A DNA stretch of 64,000 nt from Parablautia muri (GTDB lineage Bacteria > Bacillota > Clostridia > Lachnospirales > Lachnospiraceae), in the NCBI RefSeq assembly GCF_009917485.1, contig NZ_QZDT01000001.1:248001-312000 (forward strand), written 5' to 3'. The stretch's first letter is position 1; every line of letters starts with the position of its first letter. The translations under genes were made by a program, and so were the position numbers. Positions 49,541-59,405 of the stretch are shown one piece after another. The notes beneath the pieces are model-generated. The model was not told the DNA's origin. It saw only the letters and a program-made list of their open reading frames with translations, and made no database searches.

Positions 49541-51592
49541 GTGGTAGATAATAAGCAGGTGAAAACTTTTCTGACGGCAGCGGGTATACTGGCTCTTGGG
49601 GCATTGCTGACCTTTCCGACAGTAAAAGGTAAGATAAATGAATTCAGAAAAAAGAATGTGTCATTGGAACAGGAGCAGTCCTTGGGAACCTGGGAGGATG
49701 TGGAAGTACAAAAGGAAAGAGAGCAGCAGAAGGAAGAAAATGCCCAGGATACGGTGGCAGTGGAGCAAGATAAGGAGGCGGCAGGAGAGGAAAAGGAACT
49801 TCCTGAAATGATTTGGAGATTGGAAGATGGCTCTCTGGAAATAAAATTTTCTTTGTGGCAAAGTGAAAATGGCATCTGCTATTTTTTCCTTCCCGGATTT
49901 GTAAGGGACATGGGACTGGTTTTGGAAAAAACCGATGGAGGAGAAATCTATATTGGAAATTCCCGGTTAAAGGAAGGGGATGTGCTTAAGAATATTTCCG
50001 AAGGGGAAGCCTATGAGCTGGCTCTGTACGGGAGAGATGGAGAGCTGATGTTGGAGGAACCGGTGATTTTTATGTATTCCTCTGACCTGCCAGTGCTTAT
50101 GCTCACTACCTATTCTGGCAGTATGGAATATATTGATGAGAATAAGGAAAATGAGGAAGCAGGGGAAGTAGTTCTTTTTGACGAGAAGGGAATAAAGCTT
50201 TATGCTGGTGAAGCGGAGAGCATTGGGGGAAGAGGAAATTCTACCTGGGGGCTTTCCAAAAAGCCGTATCAGTTTAAGCTCTGCGAAAAGGTTGATTTTT
50301 TTGGATTTGGGGAGTCCAGGTCATGGAATTTGATTGCCAACGGATATGATGAGACCAGACTCCGCAACGAAATTGCGATGGAGTTAGCGAAAGCCCTTGG
50401 AATGGATTACGTGCCCGAGGGGCAGATGATAGATTTGTATGTGAATGATATTTATTATGGAAATTACTATTTAACGGAAAAAATCAGGGTCGGAAGTGAA
50501 ATGGTTGATATCCGTGATATGGAGACAGTTTTAGATTCCATTTACAGCCCAGAGGAATTGGAGAGGCTTGAGCGCCTGGAAACAGAGGACGGAGACAGAA
50601 AATGGGTAGAAAATGGATATGATGAAACGGACTTTTCCGGAGGATATCTGCTAGAGCGTGAATTACCCAGCCGTTTTGAGGAGACAATCAGTGGTTTTAT
50701 CACCAATCAGGGGGATTGTTATGCTTTGCAGAGCCCTGCGTATGCTTCGAAAGAACAGGTAGATTACATCGCAGACCTTATGCAGGAATTTCAGGATGCT
50801 GCTGCGGAGTCTAGTGGGATGCATCCGGTAACAGGGAAGCATTATTCGGAATATATTGATGTCACTTCTTTTGTACAAAAATATTTGGTGGAGGAAATTT
50901 CTAAAAATTATGACGGAGGTGTCACAAGCAGTTTTTTTTATAAACCTCAGACCGCAGTGAGCAATAAAATATTTGCAGGGCCGGTTTGGGATTATGATGT
51001 GGCTTTTGGCAATTGTAATCTGGACGAGATTGCCAGTAATCCTGCAGGGATTACAAAAATGAATGACCATATATATGGTACGAATTTATTTGCACTGCTT
51101 TATGAAAAAGAAGACTTTTATAAAGGGATACAGACTTTATATGAAGAAAAGGCATTGCCCTTCCTGGAGAAACTGCTAGATACAGGAATAGATGAAATGG
51201 TAAAGGAAAGCAGGGCTTCTGCGGAAATGGACAGCATACGCTGGGAGGAGCTTGAAAACCGTTACCAGTATTATGAAGAATATGACAATAGCGTCAGATA
51301 TTTAAAATGGTTTATTAGTAAAAGAATGGATTTTTTAAATGAGGTATGGCTGGAGGGAGTAGTTTACCATAATGTGTCCTTCATGGTGGATGATGAAGCC
51401 TGGCAGATTGCCTGTGTAAAAGACGGAGAAACAGTGGAAAATGAACCAATTCCTTCCAGATACAGCTCCGTATTCATGGGTTGGACCACAAAGGCTGGGG
51501 TTCCATTTGACAGATTTAAGCCAGTTTATGAGGATATGGTTTTTTACGCAAGGTGGCAGGAGCTGGATGTGGAGGATGTGGTTTTGAAATAA
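49541..51592 (+). CDS. CotH-kinase-like membrane-anchored protein with C-terminal InlB-type repeat
   Basis: 683 residues. One N-terminal membrane helix (FLTAAGILALGALLTF) leads to a Glu/Gln-rich linker and a beta-rich segment. The CotH domain has GRGNSTWGLSKKPYQFKL near residue 230, WNLIANGYDETRLRNEIA, and GPVWDYDVAFGN near 480 (metal-binding Asp residues). A C-terminal Listeria-Bacteroides-type repeat is indicated by FMGWTTKAGVPFDRF and FYARW. CotH proteins are atypical kinases acting on secreted or spore-coat proteins. The GTG start follows GGAGG. It lies 31 bases after the sialyltransferase-like gene and probably belongs to the same unit. The substrate is unknown. Confidence 0.85.
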   Translation: MVDNKQVKTFLTAAGILALGALLTFPTVKGKINEFRKKNVSLEQEQSLGTWEDVEVQKEREQQKEENAQDTVAVEQDKEAAGEEKELPEMIWRLEDGSLEIKFSLWQSENGICYFFLPGFVRDMGLVLEKTDGGEIYIGNSRLKEGDVLKNISEGEAYELALYGRDGELMLEEPVIFMYSSDLPVLMLTTYSGSMEYIDENKENEEAGEVVLFDEKGIKLYAGEAESIGGRGNSTWGLSKKPYQFKLCEKVDFFGFGESRSWNLIANGYDETRLRNEIAMELAKALGMDYVPEGQMIDLYVNDIYYGNYYLTEKIRVGSEMVDIRDMETVLDSIYSPEELERLERLETEDGDRKWVENGYDETDFSGGYLLERELPSRFEETISGFITNQGDCYALQSPAYASKEQVDYIADLMQEFQDAAAESSGMHPVTGKHYSEYIDVTSFVQKYLVEEISKNYDGGVTSSFFYKPQTAVSNKIFAGPVWDYDVAFGNCNLDEIASNPAGITKMNDHIYGTNLFALLYEKEDFYKGIQTLYEEKALPFLEKLLDTGIDEMVKESRASAEMDSIRWEELENRYQYYEEYDNSVRYLKWFISKRMDFLNEVWLEGVVYHNVSFMVDDEAWQIACVKDGETVENEPIPSRYSSVFMGWTTKAGVPFDRFKPVYEDMVFYARWQELDVEDVVLK

Positions 51593-51595
51593 GGT

Positions 51596-51613
51596 TCATA
51601 GGGAAACCTATGA
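51596..51613 (+). terminator. Small hairpin after the CotH-like gene
   Basis: TCATAGG (51596-51602), loop GAAA, CCTATGA (51607-51613): 7 perfect pairs closed by a GNRA tetraloop, starting 4 bases after the stop. No T-run, so termination is uncertain. Confidence 0.4.
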
Positions 51614-51727
51614 TTTGCACATATTTTACATGAGTTTGAGATAGTAAATCCGGATATTCATGTGGTGGATGAGGAAGACGACCTATTGCGCTGGAACGAT
51701 AACCGTGGCATCATTATTTTAATTTAA
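51614..51727 (+). pseudogene. Possible 3' remnant of a lost gene
   Basis: An open stretch of 37 codons without a start codon or ribosome site follows the hairpin and ends with TAA at 51725-51727. Its product, FAHILHEFEIVNPDIHVVDE then DDLLRWNDNRGIIIL, looks like ordinary protein sequence rather than random translation. It may be the tail of a gene deleted when the A+T-rich GtrII-like gene was inserted on the opposite strand; the two overlap by 14 bases. No family recognised. Confidence 0.3.
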
Positions 51728-53180
51728 TTAAGATATTGCGCCCGCTGCCACTTATCGTATGATACATTGTATCCTTTATAAGAGGCAAATTTTGATAGTC
51801 ACATTCGTCATCCTCCGTTATGACTTCAATATTTGGAATGTTAAAATAATGGTAGAAATAATAGGCGCCCCAGAAACCTTCTCCGAAACCGGAAAATATT
51901 TCTTTCCCTAAAAAATGGTATGTTTCCGCCATATTTGTTATGGCGGGAGCTGAACCAATACTTCCTTGTATCCGGATTTTTTTCATCTCATCTGTTTTCA
52001 TAAGCTCTAATTCGTTTAAATCATTTGCGACTAATGTGATTCTGTAATTTAAATATTCCTGTTGCAAAGCAAGTGCATTGCCAAAGGTTAATGAAAAGAC
52101 GAGGAAACACCATGCAAGAGCTGTATAAACAGCTTTTGAAATCCAATATTTCGCATGGTATGAAATGTAGATGGCCATCAATGTAAGGAAAAGGTTAAAT
52201 CCATACATACATCTGGTATCATATGCATCTTCACTGATAAACAGATAGGCTCCAAAACAAAGGGCGCTTCCGGCAAGCACCGTTAATATACCAAATAAGA
52301 AAGCTTGTATTGTGGAAACAGAAGCTGTTTTGCATACCAGATACAGAAAGAGGACAGCTGTTGCTAAAATCAAAAAAAGCCAAAGAGGTGTAAAGTCATA
52401 ACATATTATTTTATAATATGCTATATATCTGGAAATAATATGGGGGATAAGCATACTGGGAGAAGTTACGGAAACACCGTTAGGTCTCATGAAAAAGAAC
52501 CAAAAAATTCCAAGAGAAATTAAGTAGCAAGATGCTGATAATCCAATGAATTTAAGATTCTTTTTGATGGATATGCCTGATTTGAGATTTTCCATAACCA
52601 GAAACAATACAATTAATGGGTAAATACCGGAAGAAGCCTGATAGGTTGTACACATTACCAATAGACAGAAAATAGATGTAACTATATATTTTTTCAGCGA
52701 TTTTTTATAAAATAAAAAAGGAAAAATGCTTACAAAAAAGGATAATGCCATATAGGGGGAATCGAATTTATAAACAATCATTCCCAAAAAAAAGGGAGTA
52801 AGTCCCGTTAATGAAGCGGCAGCAATATTCCAAAAGCCAATCGGTAAGTCTTTTTTGAATATGTCTAATAATAAAATTCCTCCTGCAGCCATGATGATAC
52901 ATGCAAGAATCTGTGGAAGGGGGGAAATATCCGTTAGGTGCCACTGTGCGTGCACAAATGTAGCAAGGATCTCCGTAGTCCAGCGGCTCCAATCCAACCA
53001 ACCGTGATATCCGGCATATGCCCTTCCCATATCATCCAAATAACTATAATTAGATCTTATTATGGCGCTGAAGGATAACAAATAAATGAATAATAAAATG
53101 AAAAATGGCTTTTTATATTCTAAAGCTTTTTCTTTATATGCATAAGCTATTTCTTTGCATTCATAAAATAATTTACTCAT
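51714..53180 (-). CDS. GtrII-like multispan glycosyltransferase (GT-C type)
   Basis: 488 residues with roughly 10-12 membrane segments. The first external loop contains NYSYLDDMGRAYAGYHGW and WSRWTTEI, the acidic-pair signature of the GtrII family (O-antigen conversion proteins that move a sugar from undecaprenyl phosphate to a glycan outside the membrane). A C-terminal extracytoplasmic domain of about 100 residues follows. The gene is on the opposite strand to its neighbours and visibly A+T-richer, consistent with recent acquisition. The gtrB-type partner could be the gene at 61877. Confidence 0.78.
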   Translation of the reverse strand: MSKLFYECKEIAYAYKEKALEYKKPFFILLFIYLLSFSAIIRSNYSYLDDMGRAYAGYHGWLDWSRWTTEILATFVHAQWHLTDISPLPQILACIIMAAGGILLLDIFKKDLPIGFWNIAAASLTGLTPFFLGMIVYKFDSPYMALSFFVSIFPFLFYKKSLKKYIVTSIFCLLVMCTTYQASSGIYPLIVLFLVMENLKSGISIKKNLKFIGLSASCYLISLGIFWFFFMRPNGVSVTSPSMLIPHIISRYIAYYKIICYDFTPLWLFLILATAVLFLYLVCKTASVSTIQAFLFGILTVLAGSALCFGAYLFISEDAYDTRCMYGFNLFLTLMAIYISYHAKYWISKAVYTALAWCFLVFSLTFGNALALQQEYLNYRITLVANDLNELELMKTDEMKKIRIQGSIGSAPAITNMAETYHFLGKEIFSGFGEGFWGAYYFYHYFNIPNIEVITEDDECDYQNLPLIKDTMYHTISGSGRNILIKLK

Positions 53181-53344
53181 AATTGATGATTAACTCCCAT
53201 TTATATGAATAAGCTGGCCTGTAAAATGTGATGGCGCGAAAGCCCCTGTTTTTTGAGACAATATACTCAAAGATTTATTCTTAACTATACAGAGTTCTTT
53301 ATGAGTTTGTCAAGCTTCTATGTTGTAATATCAACATCGGGGTT

Positions 53345-53373
53345 TTGACTTGTAGTGCTAGCTGTGGTAAAAT
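53345..53373 (+). promoter_or_regulatory. Promoter of the flippase gene with upstream inverted repeat
   Basis: TTGACT at 53345-53350, 17 bp, TAAAAT at 53368-53373. Just upstream ATGTTG (53320-53325) and CAACAT (53332-53337) form a perfect inverted repeat around TAATAT, a possible binding site. The start codon is 46 bases downstream. Confidence 0.6.
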
Positions 53374-53418
53374 AGAACGATATTTTTAAATAAAATAATA
53401 ATACTCTGGAAGAAATTT

Positions 53419-55176
53419 ATGAAAAAAATAATTAGAAAATTAATGGTATTGTTGGACAAGCGCCAGAAGCGGATTATGGTGCTGCTGATTTTATTGATGC
53501 TTGTAGGAGCAATTTTAGAAACAGCCGGTGTTTCCATGGTGGTACCGGCCATGCAGGTAGTGATGGACGAGCATGCTGTGGAAAAGTATCGGTATTTGCA
53601 GATAATTTGTGACATTGGTCATCTTGCTTATGACGATACCAGAGGGCTTATGATGATTACCATGCTGGCGCTGGTTGTGATTTTTGCGGTTAAGAACATC
53701 TTTCTTTTTTTTCAGCAGAAGGCCCAGCTTAAGTTTGTCTATACAAATCAGTTTGCCACGTCCAGAAGAATGATGATTAATTTTATGGAACGGCCATATG
53801 AGTATTATTTGAATGCCGATACTTCTGTGATTCAAAGAAGTATTACATCGGATGTGAATAATATGTATGGGCTTATTTTATCTCTTTTGCAGTTGATCAG
53901 CGAGGTGATTGTGTTTATATGTCTTATTATGGTAAGCCTTAGTGCAGATGTGTGGATGACGGTCACCGTTACGGTGCTTTTGGTGGCAGTGCTGATGATA
54001 ATTAAGGGGATTTTAAAGCCCATTATGAAAAAGGCCGGGGAAGAAAACCAGGAGTATTACAGCGGACTGTATAAGTGGATTGACCAGTCGGTTATGGGGA
54101 TCAAGGAAATTAAGATTGCAAATAAAGAGAATTATTTTATAAATGAGTATGCCAAATGCGGTGCCGGGTACGTAAATGCCGTGCAAAGGTATAATTTATA
54201 TAATGCCACGCCCCGGCTTTTGATAGAGACAGTGGCGATTGCAGGCATGATTTTTTATATGCTGTTTCAGCTTTTTAAGGGAACACCGGTCTCTGATATT
54301 CTGCCTCAAGTGGCAGCCTTGGGAGTGGCGGCTATGCGGTTGATTCCCTGTGCGAACCGTATTAACAATCATTTAACGTCAATCGCTTATTTTGAGCCGT
54401 TCTTCATGGGGGTTAGCGATAATCTTCAGGAAGAAATCAGGGATGAAAATATTAATTATGATGAACGGACATATCAGAAGCAGGCGGAAATTAAAAAGCT
54501 GGAAATTAAGGATAAGATAGAGCTTAAGGATATTGTTTACAAATACCCCAATACGGATGTTTTCATTTTTAACCATGCAGATATGGAGATACCCATAGGC
54601 AAGGCGGTAGGGATTGTGGGAACCTCGGGCGCGGGGAAAACCACGGTAGTGGATATTATGCTGGGGCTTTTAAGGATGCAAAGCGGACAGATTCTTGCAG
54701 ACGGCGTGGAGGTTTGTAAGAATTATCAGTCCTGGCTTAAGAATATAGGATATATTCCCCAAACGATTTTTATGATTGATTCTTCGATTCGGAGGAATGT
54801 GGCTTTTGGTTATGGGGATGACGAGATTGAGGATGAAAAGGTATGGTACGCGCTTAAGGAGGCACAGCTGGACGAGTTTGTAAGAGGGCTTCCGGAGGGA
54901 CTTGATACCAGTATTGGGGAAAGAGGAATCAGGATTTCAGGCGGACAGCGTCAGAGAATTGGTATTGCCAGAGCCTTGTTTGAAGATCCGGAGGTTTTGG
55001 TACTAGACGAAGCAACATCTGCTCTTGATAATGAAACGGAAGCTGCTATTATGGATTCTATCAACAGGCTTCATGGAAGAAAGACTCTGGTTATTATAGC
55101 ACATCGTCTTCAGACCATTGAAAAGTGTGATATGGTTTACCGGGTGGAAAATGGCAAGATGTGCAGGGAACGATAA
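53419..55176 (+). CDS. ABC exporter/flippase (MsbA/PglK-like half transporter)
   Basis: 585 residues: six membrane segments, then the ATPase with Walker A GTSGAGKTT near residue 401, signature ISGGQRQRIGIARAL near 504, Walker B VLVLDEATSALD and switch IAHRLQ. The sequence ETAGVSMVVPAMQVV in the first part resembles PglK/WlaB-type flippases that move undecaprenyl-pyrophosphate-linked oligosaccharides. With the surrounding glycan genes the likely cargo is a lipid-linked glycan. No ribosome site is obvious beyond GGAAG near the ATG. First gene of the plus-strand run that continues to the window end. Confidence 0.88.
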   Translation: MKKIIRKLMVLLDKRQKRIMVLLILLMLVGAILETAGVSMVVPAMQVVMDEHAVEKYRYLQIICDIGHLAYDDTRGLMMITMLALVVIFAVKNIFLFFQQKAQLKFVYTNQFATSRRMMINFMERPYEYYLNADTSVIQRSITSDVNNMYGLILSLLQLISEVIVFICLIMVSLSADVWMTVTVTVLLVAVLMIIKGILKPIMKKAGEENQEYYSGLYKWIDQSVMGIKEIKIANKENYFINEYAKCGAGYVNAVQRYNLYNATPRLLIETVAIAGMIFYMLFQLFKGTPVSDILPQVAALGVAAMRLIPCANRINNHLTSIAYFEPFFMGVSDNLQEEIRDENINYDERTYQKQAEIKKLEIKDKIELKDIVYKYPNTDVFIFNHADMEIPIGKAVGIVGTSGAGKTTVVDIMLGLLRMQSGQILADGVEVCKNYQSWLKNIGYIPQTIFMIDSSIRRNVAFGYGDDEIEDEKVWYALKEAQLDEFVRGLPEGLDTSIGERGIRISGGQRQRIGIARALFEDPEVLVLDEATSALDNETEAAIMDSINRLHGRKTLVIIAHRLQTIEKCDMVYRVENGKMCRER

Positions 55177-55246
55177 AATATAGAGGGATATTTTAGCAAA
55201 TATGATATGTGCGAAGAAATGACGGGACGGAAGGGAGGTGCGTAAA

Positions 55247-56380
55247 GTGGCGGAGCGTAAACGCATGGCAAATTATGAATTGCTGAGAATTGTGGCGATG
55301 GTCATGGTGGTAATTCTGCATTTTTTGTCGCGTTCAGATAATTTAATCGCCCTTGATATGCCCCTTGACAGTGTGAGAGTTTTGGGTACATTGTTGGAGT
55401 CCTTTTGCCTGGTGGCAGTCAATACCTATCTATTTATCAGTGGATATTTTAGTGTCAAAAGCACTTTTAAGATAAGCAGAGCAGCAGGATTTTTATGCCA
55501 GATCTGGTTTTATACATTGCTTATATTATTTGTTTGTAAAGTTATGGGGATTAGCACGGTGGTAGATTCAAAGGGAATATACGGGCTGATAGAGTACCTT
55601 TTTCCTATAGAGACGGAGCATTATTGGTTTGCTGCTTCCTATTTTATGCTATATCTCTTGACGCCGGTGCTTGGGGCGGCGGTAAAAAATATGTCCAAAA
55701 AGCAAATGGAAGTTACACTGGGAGGGCTACTGATTCTTTTTAGCGTGATAAAGAGTATTAGTCCGGTGGTGTTTGCTTTTGACAGATATGGATATGATCT
55801 GCCCTGGTTTATCTGTGTTTACTTATTAGCGGCATATTTGGGACGCTATGGTTTTCCGTTTCTTGAAAAAAAAGGGTGGCTTGTTTATGTGGGAAGCTGT
55901 TTTATAGGCTTTCTTATGAATCTGTCTATGTGGTTCCTAAGCCAGAGATGGGATAGCTTTCGGTATTATTTTACGGTTCCTTTTCACTATAATTTTATCT
56001 TTTGCCTGTCAGGGGCAGTGGGGCTGTTTTATGGATTTTCTAAAATCCGTATAAGGGAGGGGACTTGGGCTGAAATGATAAGGAGGCTGGGAAGCTTAAG
56101 TTTTGGAATTTATTTGCTTCATGAACACATTGACCTGCGCTATTTGTGGTATGATTTTATAAAAGAGGTAATAAATCCACAGGGAAATAAGGGGATTTTT
56201 TATTTCTTTTGGGAGCTTATCTGCTGCGTATTACTTCTTTTTGTGGCAGGCATTGTCATAGACTGGTTAAGGAGCAGTTTATTTGCTCGGGTTGGAAAGA
56301 GGTTTTATGAGACAAAACCAGGTAGATGGCTGAAAAAGGTAGATGGCTGTTTTGCCGTAAGCAACGGGAAGGAGGGGTAG
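55247..56380 (+). CDS. Acyltransferase-3 family membrane protein
   Basis: About 377 residues from the GTG at 55247. AGGGAGGT lies 7 bases upstream; the in-frame GTG at 55238 overlaps that site and the ATG at 55265 is a further possibility. ANYELLRIVAMVMVVILHFL carries the family's N-terminal His at the end of helix 1, and about ten membrane spans follow. Expected role: O-acylation of a glycan outside or within the membrane. It resembles the gene at 34162 in layout but is not A+T-rich, so the two are likely independent family members. Confidence 0.85.
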   Translation: MAERKRMANYELLRIVAMVMVVILHFLSRSDNLIALDMPLDSVRVLGTLLESFCLVAVNTYLFISGYFSVKSTFKISRAAGFLCQIWFYTLLILFVCKVMGISTVVDSKGIYGLIEYLFPIETEHYWFAASYFMLYLLTPVLGAAVKNMSKKQMEVTLGGLLILFSVIKSISPVVFAFDRYGYDLPWFICVYLLAAYLGRYGFPFLEKKGWLVYVGSCFIGFLMNLSMWFLSQRWDSFRYYFTVPFHYNFIFCLSGAVGLFYGFSKIRIREGTWAEMIRRLGSLSFGIYLLHEHIDLRYLWYDFIKEVINPQGNKGIFYFFWELICCVLLLFVAGIVIDWLRSSLFARVGKRFYETKPGRWLKKVDGCFAVSNGKEG

Positions 56381-56381
56381 G

Positions 56382-58223
56382 ATGAAGGACGACAAAAAGG
56401 GAAGGTCTTTGGCGGCTGTATTAGAAAAAGAAGAATTACAGACGTTATGGAGTATTTTGGAGGATGTAATCTTTCCGCTGCTTTTATTGTTGTTTCCACT
56501 GCTTAAAATGAACCAGGGGATTGATTTGACGGATACCGGTTACAGCCTTGGCAATTATCGTTTTTTTGGGCAGGTAAGCGGAGTGTGGACATTGCTTACA
56601 TTCCTTTCGAATGTATTGGGATTTTTCTTTACGAAACTGCCTATGGGGGGGACTATGCTGGGAGTGAAGCTGTACTGTTCGCTTCTTATAAGTGTGGCAG
56701 CTTTGCTTGGCTATCGCTTTTTTAAAACAAAAATGCCCAGCTCCATTGCCTTTTTGGGAGAGATGGCTGCAATTGGCTTTTGCTGGTGCCCTGCGGTGAT
56801 TTTGTATAATTATCTTACATATCTGTTGTTCTTATTGGGAGCGATTTTGCTGTTTCGGGGGCTGGCGGGATGCAGACCGGCTTGTCTGGTGGCAGCAGGC
56901 ATGGTGCTGGGAGTAAACGGAATGGTGCGTTTCCCGAATAATATTTTGGAAAGCGCGCTTATTTTGGCAGTCTGGTATTATGGAGCTTTGAAGAAAAAAA
57001 GCTTGAAACGGATTGCAAGGGAAACCGGGCTGTGTGTTGTGGGATTTCTTGCTGCTTTTCTGGTTTTGGTGGGCGTGATTTGTGGGGTTTATGGCGGAAA
57101 TGCATTTGGAACCATGGTAAATGGTGTTTTCGGCATGGCGAAGGGTGCCTCCGATTATACTTTAGGGGAGATGGTGCTGGCTATTTTGGATGCCTATTTT
57201 CATGGGTTCCGCTGGATGCTTTATATGATTTTATGCATATTGCCGGGGATTCCGTTTCTTGTAATCAGGAAAGAGTATTTAGCAGGAGTCAGGAAGGTGG
57301 TTTATTGTATCTGTATTCCTGTACTGTTTTTTGTCCTTGGGAAATGGGGCATGTTTAATTTTAAATATTATCAGAAAGAAGCGGCATTGCAGTGGGGAGT
57401 AGTTTTTTTGCTGGTGGCAATTGGCGTTACGATTTGGATGCTGTATACAAAAATGTTAGATGACGAGTGGCGCCTGATTGGCTGTATTGCGCTGATTGTT
57501 ATTTTGATTACACCTCTTGGAAGCAATAATCATATTTGGCCGGTACTGAATAATTTGTTTTTTATTGTGCCGGTGGTTTTTTGGATGGGTTACCGGTTTG
57601 CAAGGTGGGGAAGGATTTATTTAGATACCACCGGAAAGGTACCGCTTTTCCCTGTAAAAGCTATGATATCCGGTATACTGGCGGCTTTTTTCGTGCAGGC
57701 GATAGGAATTGGCTCCTTTTATGTTTTTCTGGATGGTGAGACAGGGCAGGAGAGGAACTATAAGGTGGCAGGAAATTCGGTGCTTAAGGGAATGTATACA
57801 AATGAAATGAATGCGGAGACCTTAGAGGAGATTTCTGCTTTTATGACGGAAAATCGATCGGAGTATGAAGGGAAAAAGCTGATCCTGTACGGGAATATTC
57901 CAGGACTTGCCTATTACCTTGATATGGCGCCAGCTATTTATACAACATGGGCTGATTTAAATACCAGCTCGCTTTCACAACTTCAAGAGGAACTGACAGA
58001 AATGTCATATTTAAATGAGGCTGTGGGAGAGGATCGTCCGCTTGTGATTCTCACACCTAAGCTGTCAGCGTATTTGGCTGGGAATCAGGAAGCTATGGCA
58101 TTTTGGGGAACGGATGTGGAGGCTTGTGACGGAGATGAGAAGCTGAAGGCTATATGGAATTTTATGGAAGGGAATCATTATGTGGAGACCTTTTCTAATG
58201 AAGCATTTACAGTTTATGAATAA
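56382..58223 (+). CDS. Multispan membrane protein, probable GT-C-type enzyme
   Basis: 613 residues with about 12 membrane segments followed by an outside domain of about 140 residues. The first large loop contains GIDLTDTGYSLGNYRF, an acidic motif placed as in GT-C glycosyltransferases. The ATG at 56382 follows GGAGGGG one base after the previous stop. The C-terminal segment (LYGNIPGLAYYLDMAPAIYT) reads like the extracytoplasmic part of such enzymes. Not assignable to a named family with certainty; a polyprenyl-phosphate-sugar-using transferase is the best guess. Confidence 0.7.
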   Translation: MKDDKKGRSLAAVLEKEELQTLWSILEDVIFPLLLLLFPLLKMNQGIDLTDTGYSLGNYRFFGQVSGVWTLLTFLSNVLGFFFTKLPMGGTMLGVKLYCSLLISVAALLGYRFFKTKMPSSIAFLGEMAAIGFCWCPAVILYNYLTYLLFLLGAILLFRGLAGCRPACLVAAGMVLGVNGMVRFPNNILESALILAVWYYGALKKKSLKRIARETGLCVVGFLAAFLVLVGVICGVYGGNAFGTMVNGVFGMAKGASDYTLGEMVLAILDAYFHGFRWMLYMILCILPGIPFLVIRKEYLAGVRKVVYCICIPVLFFVLGKWGMFNFKYYQKEAALQWGVVFLLVAIGVTIWMLYTKMLDDEWRLIGCIALIVILITPLGSNNHIWPVLNNLFFIVPVVFWMGYRFARWGRIYLDTTGKVPLFPVKAMISGILAAFFVQAIGIGSFYVFLDGETGQERNYKVAGNSVLKGMYTNEMNAETLEEISAFMTENRSEYEGKKLILYGNIPGLAYYLDMAPAIYTTWADLNTSSLSQLQEELTEMSYLNEAVGEDRPLVILTPKLSAYLAGNQEAMAFWGTDVEACDGDEKLKAIWNFMEGNHYVETFSNEAFTVYE

Positions 58224-58237
58224 ATAGGAGCTCGGTG

Positions 58238-58271
58238 CCGCAGGCAAAGCTTGCGAAATGCAGGAGGTATG
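58238..58271 (+). repeat. Recurring leader element, copy before the WecE-like gene
   Basis: Hairpin CCGCAGGC (58238-58245), loop AAA, GCTTGCGA (58249-58256), then AATGCAGGAGGTATG with the ribosome binding site. It is the close relative of 35557-35590. Here the element starts only 14 bases after the previous stop codon, inside an operon. Confidence 0.65.
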
Positions 58272-58274
58272 AAT

Positions 58275-59405
58275 ATGATTCGATTTAATGTACCCCCTTA
58301 TACAGGAGGGGAAATGGAAAATATGAAAAAGGCCGTGGAGAGTATGCATATCTGCGGGGATGGTGAATTTACCAGAAAATGCAGTGTATTTTTAGAGGAT
58401 GTTACCGGAACATCTAAATGCCTGCTCACTACCTCCTGCACCCATGCGCTTGAGATGGCGGCGCTTTTGTGTGACATCAAGGAAGGGGATGAAGTGATTC
58501 TCCCTTCTTATACCTTTGTCTCAACGGCGGATGCTTTTGTATTGCGGGGAGCAAAGGCAGTGTTTGTGGATATCAGGCCGGATACTATGAATATTGACGA
58601 GACTTTGATTGAAGCGGCCATCACGGAAAAGACCAGGGCGATTGCTGTGGTGCATTATGCGGGAATCAGCTGTGAAATGGATGTGATTATGGACATTGCC
58701 AGACGTCATAATCTTATGGTGGTGGAGGATGCTGCCCAGGCAATTATGTGTACCTACAAGGGAAAGCAGCTGGGTACCATTGGAGATTTCGGATGCTATA
58801 GTTTTCATGAGACAAAGAATTTCAGTATGGGCGAGGGAGGCGCACTTCTGATACGGGAACCGGAGTATATTGAAAAGGCAGAAATACTGAGAGAAAAAGG
58901 AACGGACAGAAGCAAATATTATAGGGGACAGGTGGACAAGTACAGGTGGCAGAATTTCGGTTCATCTTATCTGCCCAGTGATATCAATGCGGCTTATTTG
59001 TATACACAATTTGAGGTGGCGGATGCAATTAATGAGGCGCGCATCGCAAGGTGGAACCAGTACTATGAGCTCCTAATGCCTTTGGCAGAGGCAGGGAAAA
59101 TAGAGCTTCCTATAGTACCGGAGGGATGCGGACACAACGGGCATATGTTTTATATTAAGACGAAAGATATGGAGGAGCGCTCCGGTTTGATTGATTTTAT
59201 GAAGGCAAAGGATGTTTTGACAGTCTTCCACTATATACCATTGCATTCCGCGCCTGCCGGGCTTAAGTTTGGGAGATTTCATGGGGAGGATCGTTATACC
59301 ACCAGGGAGAGTGAGAGACTGCTAAGGCTTCCCATGTTTTACCAGCTGAAGAAGGAGCAGACGGAGTATATTGCAGGCTGTGTGAAGGAATTTTATGGAG
59401 CTTAA
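58275..59405 (+). CDS. WecE/RffA-like dTDP-4-amino-4,6-dideoxy-hexose transaminase
   Basis: 376-residue DegT-type aminotransferase. PLP Lys181 is in SFHETKNFSMGEGGAL, and TSCTHALEMAALL and DEVILPSYTFVSTADAFVLRGA match WecE/RffA closely. WecE turns dTDP-4-keto-6-deoxyglucose into dTDP-4-amino-4,6-dideoxygalactose using glutamate. The ATG at 58275 is preferred over the ATGs at 58251 and 58269 because AGGAGG at 58262-58267 is then 7 to 8 bases away. With the GNAT gene at 61254 it could make dTDP-Fuc4NAc-type sugars. It overlaps the next gene by 11 bases. Confidence 0.88.
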   Translation: MIRFNVPPYTGGEMENMKKAVESMHICGDGEFTRKCSVFLEDVTGTSKCLLTTSCTHALEMAALLCDIKEGDEVILPSYTFVSTADAFVLRGAKAVFVDIRPDTMNIDETLIEAAITEKTRAIAVVHYAGISCEMDVIMDIARRHNLMVVEDAAQAIMCTYKGKQLGTIGDFGCYSFHETKNFSMGEGGALLIREPEYIEKAEILREKGTDRSKYYRGQVDKYRWQNFGSSYLPSDINAAYLYTQFEVADAINEARIARWNQYYELLMPLAEAGKIELPIVPEGCGHNGHMFYIKTKDMEERSGLIDFMKAKDVLTVFHYIPLHSAPAGLKFGRFHGEDRYTTRESERLLRLPMFYQLKKEQTEYIAGCVKEFYGA

